The notes under the pieces: model-generated
Database searches by the model: none
The model's input: the letters and a program-made list of their open reading frames with translations, nothing else
What the model was told of the DNA's origin: nothing
Made by a program: the position numbers and the translations under genes
Shown: positions 22,399 to 33,700 of the stretch, piece after piece
Layout: every line of letters starts with the position of its first letter
Position numbering within the stretch: position 1 is the stretch's first letter
Assembly (NCBI RefSeq): GCF_021347895.1
Contig: NC_067131.1
Coordinates: 31,467,411 to 31,531,410 of the forward strand
Reading direction: 5' to 3'
Length of the DNA stretch: 64,000 bases
Source: Acanthochromis polyacanthus
Lineage: Eukaryota; Chordata; Actinopteri; Pomacentridae

Positions 22399-23160
22399 AA
22401 AGTTTGAAAATGTGGAAAAAAAACATCTATTTTCACAGAGAAACTTCTGATGTCCACGTTTTAACATCCATCATCCATCCATCATCCATCCATCCATCCA
22501 TCCATCCTCTGTACACCGCTTTATCCTCACTAGGGTCATGGGGGGTGCTGGAGTCTATCCCAGCTGACTCGGGTGAAGGCAGGGGACACCCTGGACAGGT
22601 CACCAGTCTGTCACAGGGCTACATATACAGACACACAATCACACTCACATTCACACCTACGGACAATTTAGAGTAACCAATTAACCTCAGCATGTTTGTG
22701 GACTGTGGGAGGAAGCCGGAGTACCCGGAGAAAACCCACGCATGCACAGGGAGAACATGCAAACTCCATGCAGAAAGATCCCAGGCCGGGATTTGAACCG
22801 GGGATCTTCTTGCTGCAAGGCCAAAGTGCTAACCACTACTCCACTATGCAGCCCTCATTTTTCCATTTTTGGGAAATTTTTGAACATTTTTTGGTGGAAA
22901 ACAAGTGTTGGAAAAAAGTTTAAGAACATCCACCGAATATATAATACATATATAATCTGTGAATGTTCTTAAAGTAAATAGAAGTTTTACTGATATATAT
23001 GGAATCACTTTAGATATCTTTAGGGTTGTTTTTTTTCAAGATTTTTACTCATTTTTGGAAAATATTTACAAAAATGTTCTTGCTGAATTTGGGGGATTTT
23101 TTAAAAATAAAACTTTTAATAGAAACTTTTAAGGAATTATTGGAATTTTCTTCCTGAAGC
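22399..23160 (+). repeat. AT-rich dispersed repeat, copy 2, interrupted by a SINE
   Basis: Same order of blocks as 19190-19680. It breaks at about 22464 after a GATGTCCACGTTTTAAC stretch and resumes at about 22858, the gap being the SINE listed next. Confidence 0.7.
22465..22857 (-). mobile_element. tRNA-derived SINE with RTE-like GGATGGAT tail
   Basis: On the minus strand the element begins near 22857. It shows an A-box-like TGGTTAGCACTTTGG and a B-box GGTTCAAATCC close to the pol III consensus, then the conserved body (GCATGTTCTCCCTGTGC, CTCCGGCTTCCTCCCACAG), and ends in a GGATGGAT repeat at 22465-22505. This is a very common fish repeat. The tail resembles those of RTE/Rex3 elements, which probably mobilise it. 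Confidence 0.8.
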
Positions 23161-24239
23161 TAAAGCTGTGATATTTAATCAACAACAAAAATCACTTTAT
23201 GACAGTCTGCAGTAAACCAGTTTCTTTGTTTTACTGTTATTCAGCTACAAAATGCTGTGAATGTTTAGTAGTAAACTGTGAGATATTTGAACCTTAGAGG
23301 TTTCAAATGGCATTAAAGGTACTTCAGGATTGAACATTAGAGAACTGGAGGAAATATGATGTTTAGACTCTCATGTGTCAGATCTTTATTCTGTCCACAT
23401 CAAATCAGCTCCAGAACTAAAACCACCAGACATAATGTGGATTTCTTTTGTTGTTTTTGTTGCATTTTCATAAATATAATAAAAGTTTCACATGTCAGAG
23501 ACTCTGTTTAAAGACTTTATCTTGTCTGTGGGAGCATCTCGTCCAGATCTGACCTCCTTATGGTGCTTTTAGGTCCCATGTAGACGGGTGTTATCGCTAC
23601 AAGATCCACAGGCTGACAATTCATTGAATCAAACTTTATGACCTTTGAAAACTACTGCATCTAGAAAATTTGCAAAGAAATGTGACGTTCCAGCTTTTCT
23701 TTTCACATGTAGACCGCATTAGAGCAGATCCAGACCTGCAGCCACCAGGCTTCATCTCAGTTCTTCAGCATCTGTACAAATAAAAGTTCCTCACATCATA
23801 GTTTGTATTTTAAAGACTGTTTGGAGAAACTAATGAATTTTTGATCAGCCTATAAATAAAACGTGGAAATCTTCTTATTTTGACATTTCCAAACACAGTG
23901 AAGGTTTCACAAATCAGAATTTGTAGTTTAATGAAAGTTTAGTGTCTGTAGACTCAGTCCAGATCTGACGTTTTTATAAGTCATGGATTCAGATCTGGTC
24001 TGGATGTTAAAAAAAAAGCTCAGGAATGTCATAGTTTAAGTTTCACAAAATACAATGTCTTCTGGGAATCACTGAGGATCTGATTAAATGTCCAACGAGT
24101 TTTTAAATCATTAAAATGTAGGGGGAAAACAATGTAAATGTTTATCTTCACTGTCAAAATAAATGTCCCTACTTCCGGTCTTGCTCTGTCATGCTTTTAT
24201 TTTGTAGCTAAAACAGAAGTTTATGTTGGCATGTTGAGC
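23161..24239. other. Intergenic AT-rich sequence
   Basis: I see no gene, recognised transposon or clear repeat here. Confidence 0.5.
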
Positions 24240-24516
24240 TTGACGTCACGCAGAGAGCCAATCACAGGGCTCCTCCTGCGCAGACGGACGTTTCCAGCGT
24301 CCACTCCGGCCTCCAGGTTGCCCTAGCAACCCAGTCGGTGGACCAATTAGAGGCCACCTCCTGGCCCCCTCCTCCCCCCATACCGGGAGCCGCCACCGTC
24401 CGCCTTCAGTCCCGGAGCAGAACGGAACCAACCGGAGAACCATCACCTCCGTGCGTAAAAACGCGGCGCGTCCTGTGCGCGCTGCCGGCACAGAGCGCGC
24501 ACCAGCCCGAGCTTTG

Positions 24517-24549
24517 ATGCGTGCCGCAGGTTGGACTCACCTGGACTGA
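24517..24549 (+). other. uORF 1 of rab40b (10 codons)
   Basis: ATG at 24517 with stop TGA at 24547-24549. It lies in the likely 5' UTR. Whether it is transcribed depends on the unknown start site. Confidence 0.45.
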
Positions 24550-24558
24550 GCAGATAAC

Positions 24559-24564
24559 ATGTGA
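24559..24564 (+). other. uORF 2 of rab40b: start-stop ATGTGA
   Basis: A minimal start-stop element, ATG followed directly by TGA. Such elements can stall ribosomes or consume initiation events in known genes. Here it is only a sequence observation. Confidence 0.4.
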
Positions 24565-24624
24565 CCCGGTGTGCTCCTCTGGAACCGGAGGACCAGCAGG
24601 GAGCCTGGGTTCGGGTGTCGCCTC

Positions 24625-24663
24625 ATGATGGGACGCTTCGGCCGCCGCCCGCCGCCAGGATGA
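24625..24663 (+). other. uORF 3 of rab40b, overlapping the main start codon
   Basis: A tandem ATGATG starts a 12-codon frame that ends with TGA at 24661-24663. The main ATG is 24660-24662, so the two share the sequence ATGA. Ribosomes finishing the uORF would stop on top of the rab40b start. Confidence 0.5.
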
Positions 24664-24795
24664 ACCGGAGGAGCTCCAGAGCGCACGACTTCCTGCTCAA
24701 GTTCCTGCTGGTGGGCGACAGCGACGTGGGGAAGGGAGAGATCCTGGAGAGCCTGCAGGACGGAGCCTCTGAGTCCCCGTACGGACACGACATGG
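24660..24795 (+). CDS. rab40b: rab40b coding exon 1
   Basis: Residues 1-45 plus one base. Encodes the P-loop region ([17 protein letters not shown]) and ends at a GGTGAGTA donor. The -3 position of the start is A, giving a reasonable context. Confidence 0.95.
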
Positions 24796-27700
24796 GTGAG
24801 TACCGGAGGGAGGAACCCGCCGTCCGGGGAGCTGTGCAGGTCGGTGGTCCGGTTTTACGCACGTTTTACGCAGCAGGAAACCAGTGAGTCTGGAGCCAAA
24901 CCAGTGAGTCCGGCTCAGACCAGTACCATCCCAGTGAGTGACTCTCCGTCCACACATTGAGCACCAGTTTGTTCTGAACTGGGAACTGTGGGATTTAAAG
25001 CCGTTTTAAAGCTTGTTTTATTTCCATTCGGTGTTTTTGCTCCAACACGTTTTTCTGACAGAAAAGTTTTTTTTAGATCCACATTAAATCCTTTTTAAGG
25101 AAATAAAATCCAACATGTTCTTATTTTTTGTTTGTGTTGTTTTTGTTGTTTAGCTGCTGGTTCTGTTCCTCTGAGTCTTTTTCACACCTAAAAAGTCAAA
25201 TGATTTAGAGGAAAATCTAGAAATTTTTGTAGATTTTTACAGATTTTTGTATTTAAACTGAACTATTAGTACTTTTCCTGAAGTACTTCTGAATGCAGGA
25301 TTTGTATTTGAGTATTTTGTTGTTGCTGTTTTGGTATTTTGAGTTTAATGTGGAACATTTTGTCTGAAAGCTGCAGAATCTGAAGCTGATCATATATTTA
25401 TATTATTTTGAGGGAGATTAAACCAGTAATGTTAAATAAATCTGTAGCCAGTTCCTCTTATTGTTAATTAATTAAATCAACTATTGAAAAGTCTCAAAGC
25501 AGCATTAAAACAGAATCAGTTTTATTTATAATTGATTTCCACAGAAAGGAACCGGATTTGTTGTTTAAATTCAGAACACATAATTTAAATAAAAGATTTA
25601 AAGTGTTCCTATTCAGATAAACAGTCAGTGAATGGAGGAAATTAAATATTACAGACATAATTTAAATAATTTCAGGTTTTTTAAGGGACTCAAATCTAGT
25701 TTGTGCAGAAATGTGGAAAAAAAATGTTCCAGGTTTAACTGATGGAAGTTTTCGGTCTGCAGCCCAAAGAATCCAGAAATGATCTAAAGTGATGTAAAAA
25801 TGATTCATCTGTCTGATGAATGTTTCTTCATCAGACAGATCTCTCCAACAACTTCACCACAAATCCACTTTAAATGACAAAATATGAGCTTGCTGTGAAG
25901 TTTTAACAAAAGTTAAAGTACTAGAAAGCTACAGTTCATGTGAAGGACTTTATTAGGAGAACAGGAAGTCCTCAGTTTACGACGTCCTCAACTTACGTCG
26001 TTTCGCAGTTACGTTAGAACTGGTTCAGTGGAACTAGTTGGTGAGTGGAGCGGATGAATACTGTATGTAGAGTAGTAACATGAAGCTTTAAAACGGATTT
26101 GTTCTTATTTGCCGCCACATTGGATCATGCTACATTCGCTAACTTCATTATGTTAGTTTCAGTGTGTCCTAGTGGCTGTTTGTTGTTACTGTAGTTGTAC
26201 TTGCTAAGCTGTAGTTTAGTTGTTTTTCCATTCTACAGGTCCTCCAGTGACACCTTGAGTGGATGTAAACTGATGGATATCATGATGTACAGAACGGCTT
26301 TGTTTACATTTTTACTGGAGTTCCAACTTATGGCGAAAATCGACTTACGTCACACCGTAGGAACAGAACTCTGCTCTAAGTCGAGGACCTCCTGTACTGA
26401 TTGTTTTTCAGGCTGTAGTCAGTTCAGGAAAACCCTGAAATACTTGAATATACACTATCAAGTTTATCCTTAAGTTTTCTGTCGTGTTTGGGCATATCAC
26501 TGCTGAAACTCAACAGTCATCAGAACTGATTAAAGAAACTAATCTGCAGCTTTTGTCATTTCTTGTGTATCTTTGGTGGAAATGTTTCTGCTTCCAGCTC
26601 CTCAGATGATCCAGTTTGCTGCTTTTCTTTGTCTTACCTGAACGTTCTAGTGGCGTAAACATGAGTTCTGAGAAGCTGGACTGAATGATTTGTAAAGTAA
26701 AGAGCATTTAGAGGAACCAGTTGTTGGTTGCAGCGCTGCAGTAAAAAAGAGCTGCTGGTCCAGATGATGGACAGGTTCTGGGTTTTCCAGTGATGAAGAT
26801 CTTTTAGTTTGGCTCCGACACTGGAAAACCAAAAGGCTTGCAGTCGGTCCAACAGACGTAGCTGTGGTCTGAACCTGTGGTCTGAACCTGTGGTCTGAAC
26901 CTGTGGTCTGAACCTATGGTCCTTTGCTGTCCGGATAAACCCGGAGAAGAGCTGCTGCTGGAGGTTAAACACTGTGGAAGCTCTGACTGGAGCTCAGAAG
27001 AATGTTGTTTTCTGCGTTTTATGGGCTGTTGGTAATCTCTCTCCTGAGCTGCAGCCAGCAGCCTGTTTACTGACACTTTCATAACTCATCATGTTGTGTA
27101 ACTTCATGTTCTTGGCTGAACCTCCATCAACAGTTGGAGAAGCTGCTGAGCTCCAAGAGAAGATGAATCTCTGATGATCTGAACCGACTCTGGTTGTTTT
27201 CACTCTCCGTTAGAGGTCAGGGGTCAAAGATGCTAATGATAATATATTCATTTAAATACTAAACACAGACAACATGTAGCTAATGGCTAAGCTAACGTAG
27301 AACTCAAAGCAGTTGATATACCAAATATTCAGAATCAAAGGTAAAGTATCATAAGAAAAACCATGCTACCAACTGTTCAATGTCAGGACACGGAGCTAAT
27401 GTGGCATGAATGAGGCTAAGCTACCGATAACTAACAGACTACAAAGCTAACATTATATATGTAAGACTTCACTGTTGACTGACATTAGAACAGGACATAG
27501 AGCTAACATAGCATGAATGAGGCTAAGCTACCGATTGTTCAAAAGCAAACTCACAGGATACAAAGCTAACGTTGACTCACTGAATCAAAGCTACGGATTA
27601 TTAAAGACTGACTTAAAAGGTGCAGAGTATCATTAGAAGGGCAACGCTAGCTACTAATTAACAATAACTAGCAGCACACAAAGCTAACATAACAAGGATA

Positions 27701-30700
27701 GCGCTACACTGCTAACTACTTAATGTCTGCTATAAGACAGAGCTAATGTCACATTAGTGAAGTTAAGCTACAAGTTATTCAAAGCAAATCAACTAAAAGG
27801 ACTCATGGCTAATGTATCGGTAATGCGGCTAAGCTAGCGATTTTTCAAAAGTAAAGAAGCTCACAGGATACAAAGCTAACATTGACTTTACTGAAGCAAA
27901 GCTAGGTACTATTAAAGATTGACTAAAATATTAGAAGAAGGATTATGCTACCAACTATTTAACCTTAGCTAGGACATGAAGCTAATGTAGCATTAATTGT
28001 GCTAAGCATATCAACTAACAAGACACAGAGCTAACAAAACAAAGGTAGTGCTAAAGTGCTGACTACCTAACGTCTCCTACAAGCTAGCATAGCATTAGTG
28101 AAGCTAAGCCACAGGTTATTCAAAATGAATAAACTAATATGACTCAAAACCAACATAGAATTAATGTAACTGAACGACCAATTATTCAACATCAGCTAAA
28201 AGGACACAAAGTAAGATTTCACTGCTAAATGTTTAACAGGACACAAAGCTGATGCTAACATTAATGAAGCTAAACTACTGATTTTTCAAGACTAGCTAAA
28301 AGGACACAAAGCTAGCATAAGAAAGAGAGAAACACTACCAACTATTTAACATCTGCTACAGCAAATGTAGCATTAATGAAGCTAAGCCAGTGATTATGTA
28401 ATGTTGGAGCAGGATGCAAAGCTAACATTTTAGCTAATGATTAGGGACGCAAAGCTAACATAACAGAAAGGGCAACACTAGCAACTATTTAACATCCGCT
28501 ACAGGACACAGCTAGCATAGCATTAGTGGAGCTAAGCTACTGATTATAAAATATTAAAACAGGATGTAAAGCAAACATTAGGGATACAAAGCTAACATAA
28601 CAAAAAGAACAATGCTACTTCCTATTACACATCTGCTATAAGACAGAGCTAGCATAGCATAAGTGGAGCTAAGCTACTGATTATAAAATATTAAAACAGG
28701 ATGTAAAGCTAACATTAGGGATACAAAGCTAACGTAACAAAAAGAACAATGCTACTTCCTATTACACATCTGCTATAAGACATAGAGCTAGCATAGCATA
28801 AGTGGAGCTAAGCTACCATGTTTTCTTGCTGTTAGGCTTCTTCTGCAGCTCTGTGTTGTTGTTTCTAAGCCCAACAAATCAAATGATCTTGTTTGCAGCT
28901 GCAGATTATAGATTCTAAAATGCTCTAATCAACATTTAAATTACATTTCTCTACTTTCTCACGAGAAGTGCCAGACTTTTACTGGTATTATGCAGTACTC
29001 TATTTGTATCTTCCTGCGGTATTTCTGAGTATTTTGTTGTTCCAGCCCAGCAGTCTGTCCTGTTTCACTGTTTTGACGGCTGTCTTCGGACTCTTACGTA
29101 ACTCCAGCTCCCTGAGATGCTTCGTTCCACAGAGTAAGAAGTTGAACATATGTGTGTAGGATGGACCGCTACATCCCAGAATAACTTTATTATATCACAG
29201 CTTGTTCTCTGCTTCGTCCTGCTGAGCTGCCACTGAATGTTTGCTCTTTCCACATTATAAATTTATAGCACAGTGTTCACGGGTGCATTCTGTAATATAA
29301 ATGTAAGATCAGTACATGTCAGTGTATAAATATAATATGTGTTTATATGTGTGTGTGTGTTTCAGAGGTAAATGGATGTTTTCAAGGTTTGAAGTTTCCT
29401 ACTTTTAAATGTCACAACTTAGAGCACCAAAGGTAAAGTAAAAATACATTAAATATGCAGAACTTCTTTATTATCTAACATCTTCCGTTCAGGTTCTGAC
29501 GTATAGAACAGCACAATAGCCTCCATTAGGTTTGTTAGCAGTTAGCACGCAGCTAGTGACTCACTGGATGTTTGCTGCTTTGCTTCCACTACTGGTGTGT
29601 TATCAGAATCAGGGATTTGCCTCCCTGAATGCAAATGCTCCACCAAAACAATTTCCCCAACTCTGTTTTATAGGGACACCATCCCTGCAGCCCAGGATGC
29701 AGCGATGGTGCCCCTTTAAAACAGTGTCAGCTTTGCTAAACATGGTTTCAGTAAACAAAATGGAAGAAGCTGGAAATCAGTTCCAGTCAGACCATTCTGC
29801 AGCGTAGAACTGTTCAGACTGCACTCCTGCAAATACATGCTTTTTGTGTTTGTGCCCTTTAAACCAATCACAGTTGACTAGGGGCAGAGCTAAGCCCAGG
29901 ATGTAGTGATGGTGCCCCTTTAAAACACTGTTTGCAGAGCAGAATTCTCTGCAGAATGGTCTGACCAGAACTGGTTTCCAATTTCTTCACTTCCTTTATT
30001 GCAGCCATGTTTAGCGTAGCCTTTAGCACCACCTAGTGACGACACCACACGTTTATTCTCTCTAAAGTAGTTAGTGGAAGCTATTCTAAATGGTACTTTC
30101 TATGTATTCAGCAGTTCTAATTTTCTAAAACCGCAAATTATTCTGCTAAATGAATTATAAATGTAATGTAGCCTGTAGCGCCCCCTACTGATAGTGCAAC
30201 ACCTTGGCTTTTATTTTCGAAACTGGTAATCGAAAAAGACTTATTTACGTTTTTTTTTTAAAATTCATTTTGTGCAACATTTCAAACATTTGCTTCATGA
30301 TGTTGGAAATGATCAAAATGTTCGTAAGATCACGTTAAAGCTGGTTTGAACTGGTTTATACGCGATTCTTCAGTGTGTTCAGTGTGCTCTGAGCAGCTTT
30401 TCCAGACACCATGAGAGTGTTTGTACGTTGCGGAGGCGTCTCAGCGGTTCGTCTCGATAATTACTGTTATAAAAGAGCTGCTGCTGCTTTTGTTCCCGTC
30501 AGGCTTCATGTGACGGCAGGGTGATTTTAGCAGATAATCAGGAAGCTGTGAAGATCTGAGCATCAGTGGAGCTGCTGCAGATCTCTGAAAGTCCTCAGCA
30601 GATCTGAGGACGTCTGGCTGGAGGAGACTTTATTTAACCTGATGGGTCTCATCCAGCTGTTTGATGCACATTTTCAGAATGCAAAGAGGTTTTTAATGTA

Positions 30701-33700
30701 GAAAAAGAACCCTGGTGAAGAAATACATGAATGGAGTGGAACCTGACTGCTTATTTATGGTGCTACACCTGAAAAAAAACCTAAACAGGCTCAAGGATTG
30801 GATGGAAATCTGATTAACCGGTGGACTGACGCTGTTGGTGCAGATTAATATGTCTTTTAATCACTTTCCAATTCAGATTTTTACCAACAAAACTTGATTG
30901 ATAATTTCTGGAGCAAATCATCTCCACTCAGCCTCCAACTCCAACATCAGCCTCCTATCTGATCCTTGAAGCCTCCAGTCGTTGTACAGAACAGATTTTA
31001 ATTTAAGGAATAAACATAAATGTTAGTCCAGTTTTTGTCCTATTTTTGTTTATATTATGAGAGGTTAAGAGGCTGAATTCTCCTTTAGCTGCTCCTGTTA
31101 GCAGTTCATCCACAGACGTACAGACAGATATAACCAGATTATTGTGATACTGAAGGAAACCTAAAAACATAAAGTTTCTTTAGGGAGTTCTGCATTACAG
31201 TGAACATGTATTTTGCGATGGAAGTCAGATTTAACGGATCCTCTGAATCTAAAACTGTGTGTTACATGTGTGATTCTTCACATTCGACTGAGTTATGATT
31301 GAGAAAATGTGATTTTGATGGCTTTAGTGCAGCAGAATGAATGGTTTGCTCTGTTTCAGGCATCGACTACAAGACAACCACCATCCTTCTGGACGGGAGA
31401 CGAGTCAAACTGCAGCTCTGGTAGGAAAACACTCTCACATCTCACCAATTATCAGCTGTATTGATCACTGGTTGAGCAATTTTTGAAGAAAATCTGTGAT
31501 TACAGCATCTTAAATGTGAATATTTTCATATTTATTTCCTCTGTGACAGAAAATTTATGATCATTGAACAAAGCCAGACATTTGAGGAAACTCTGATTAA
31601 AATTTTTCACCATTTTTTGACATTGCGTCTGATCAATTTATCCAGTAAATAAAAGTGAGCTGCACTTTAGAATGAACCTACAACAAACCAAACTCCGTTA
31701 GAAAAAGCTCTTACTTAAATCCAGACAGATGACTGAATCCTGATTTTTAGCTCTGATTTATCACCTCCAGAAGATTTTAGAATCAGGATGAATTTCCCAA
31801 TAAGAGAAGACCAACAAGCCCTGAATCAAACCAAACAAGTTTTGACCTCCCACCAGCAAGTCTCAATTTAAGACTAACAAATCTAGAATTGAGACAACTA
31901 AGTTTCAAGATGAGACTAGAAGGTCTTGGGTTGAGACTAACAAGTTCTGAGTCGAGTCTAACAGGTCTGTAGTCAAGACCAGCAAGTCCACAGTCGAGAC
32001 TAAAATGTCTCAGGTTGGCACCAACAAGTTTCAAGTTAAGACCAACTAGTACCCAGGTGGATGCTATCAAGCCCTAAGTCAGGCCAAACCAGTCCCAAGT
32101 CAAGACCGATAAGTCCAGATTTCAGACCACCAAGTACCACTTTAAGACCAAAACGTTACCAACAAGTTTTGAGTTGGGACCAATGAGTCCTAAATTAAAA
32201 AGCAACAAGTCCAGAGTTGAGTCTAAAGTAGAGACCAACAACTTTTCAATTGAGAACAACAAGTTTCAAGCCAGGACCACCACATCTGAAGTCAAGTTTT
32301 TAGTCCAACAAAGTCTGACGTCTCAAGTTGAGACCAATAGTAGGAATGTCAGGGCGTCTGATTCTGAATCAGGGGGAATTTCTGTCAGATTGGTTGCTAT
32401 GACACATCCAGTGTCAGCTTTTTGTAGTTCAACAGACGGAGACTCTTCTAGAAACATGATCAGCTGATCGTAAAAGCTCATAGTTCTGATTTCATAGGGG
32501 TTCAGAACTAAATTGAGAAAACTCAGTGAAAAGTAAGTAGTTGGTCTTAACTTGAAACTTGTTGGTGTTTTGGTTTTATTTGTCTTTGGTTTGAGTTTCC
32601 AGCCTCCTCTCTAACTCTGCTGATGTGATGGAATTAGTGGATCTATTTCTAGAAGCACCTCTGAGTCTGGGGGAATAACGATAAAAAGCTTCTGATGTTA
32701 TACAACTGACAGCGACGCAGGTCCGACTCACTACAAAATCGGATTAAAAACCTGCCGTCTGTGAGGTTTTGTGACTCATTTCAGCTCTGAAGTCTCACAA
32801 CTTAAGAAGATCTTCTGTAACTGACAAATCCAGTAGCGTCACCTGCAACCAGCAGCATCTTTAATGGAAGAAAGCGTTTTGTTTTATATTTTTAGTTTCT
32901 ACTGAGGATCATAAGACCATCCTGGAGACGTCAGGCCTAGAGAGTGTCACTGATATAAAACCTTTAACTGATTTTAGTTTGGATTTAAGCTCGAAGAAGT
33001 GAAGAAAACAAAATGCAGATCATGCAGAAAGATGCAAAAAGAGTACAAGGTGACACAAAACAACCACAAGATGAACACAGAGACTTCAAATAACCACAAA
33101 AAGAAGCAAAATGACATTAAAGAGATGTAAAAATACCACAAAGGACAGAAAATGTCCACAAAAGACTAAAAACAACCACAAATAGATGCCAAAGTACTTG
33201 GGTTAAGACCAACAAGTTCTGAGTCGAGTTTAGAAAGTCTCAAGTTAAGACCAACTAGTACCCAGGTGGTTGCTAACAAGTCCTAAATCAAGCCAAACCA
33301 GTCATAAGACCAACTTGTCTAATGTCAAGACCCATAAGTCCAGATTTCAGACCACCAAGTCCCGCTTTAAGACCAGAAAGTTACCAACAAGTTTTGTGTT
33401 GGGAACGAGTCCCAAATTAAAAAGCAACAAGTCCAGAGTCGAGTCTAGAATCAAGACCAACAACTTTTGAATTGAGACCTACAAGTCTCAAGTCAGGACC
33501 ACCACATTCCAAGTCCAACAGAGTCTAATGTCCCAAGTCAAGACTGATAATAGATAAGTCAAGAACATCTGATTCTGACTCACATTCCAAATTAACACCA
33601 AGACGTCCCTAGTCAGTTCCTGATTTAAGCCCACCATATCTGCTGTCAGTGTTTGTTTTAGAGGCGTTGACTCGGTTTCTGGGATCTGAGACATCGAGTC

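Larger units (their letters stand above)
20720..22464 (+). other. mpst 3' region with ACTGAAAA-type loose repeats
   Basis: From 20850 to 21610 the sequence is a loose array of units such as CAGTGACTGAAAA. A 9-bp tandem repeat follows at 21618-21703. Likely 3' UTR and intergenic DNA. The end of the transcript is unclear. Confidence 0.5.
24240..24900 (+). promoter_or_regulatory. rab40b: CpG-rich island at the rab40b 5' end
   Basis: This stretch is strikingly GC- and CpG-rich against AT-rich surroundings and spans the 5' UTR and first coding exon of rab40b. It includes a CCAAT motif (24343-24347, within GACCAATTAG) and GC-rich runs but no TATA box, as expected of a housekeeping-type CpG promoter. 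The exact transcription start is not visible. Confidence 0.65.
24796..31359 (+). other. rab40b intron 1 (6.6 kb)
   Basis: Holds a small MITE-like element (25961-26395), a 13-bp tandem repeat at 26865-26920, a long loose GCTAAC-rich array (27230-28830) with a 138-bp tandem duplication at its end, and a repeat with direct and inverted parts at 29690-30025. The acceptor is CTCTGTTTCAG. No additional exon was seen. Confidence 0.85.

Noticed and set aside
31795..32350. CRISPR-like look of the GACCAACAAGTC array
   Set aside because: Units vary in length and sequence and there are no unique spacers of constant size. The setting is a vertebrate intron.
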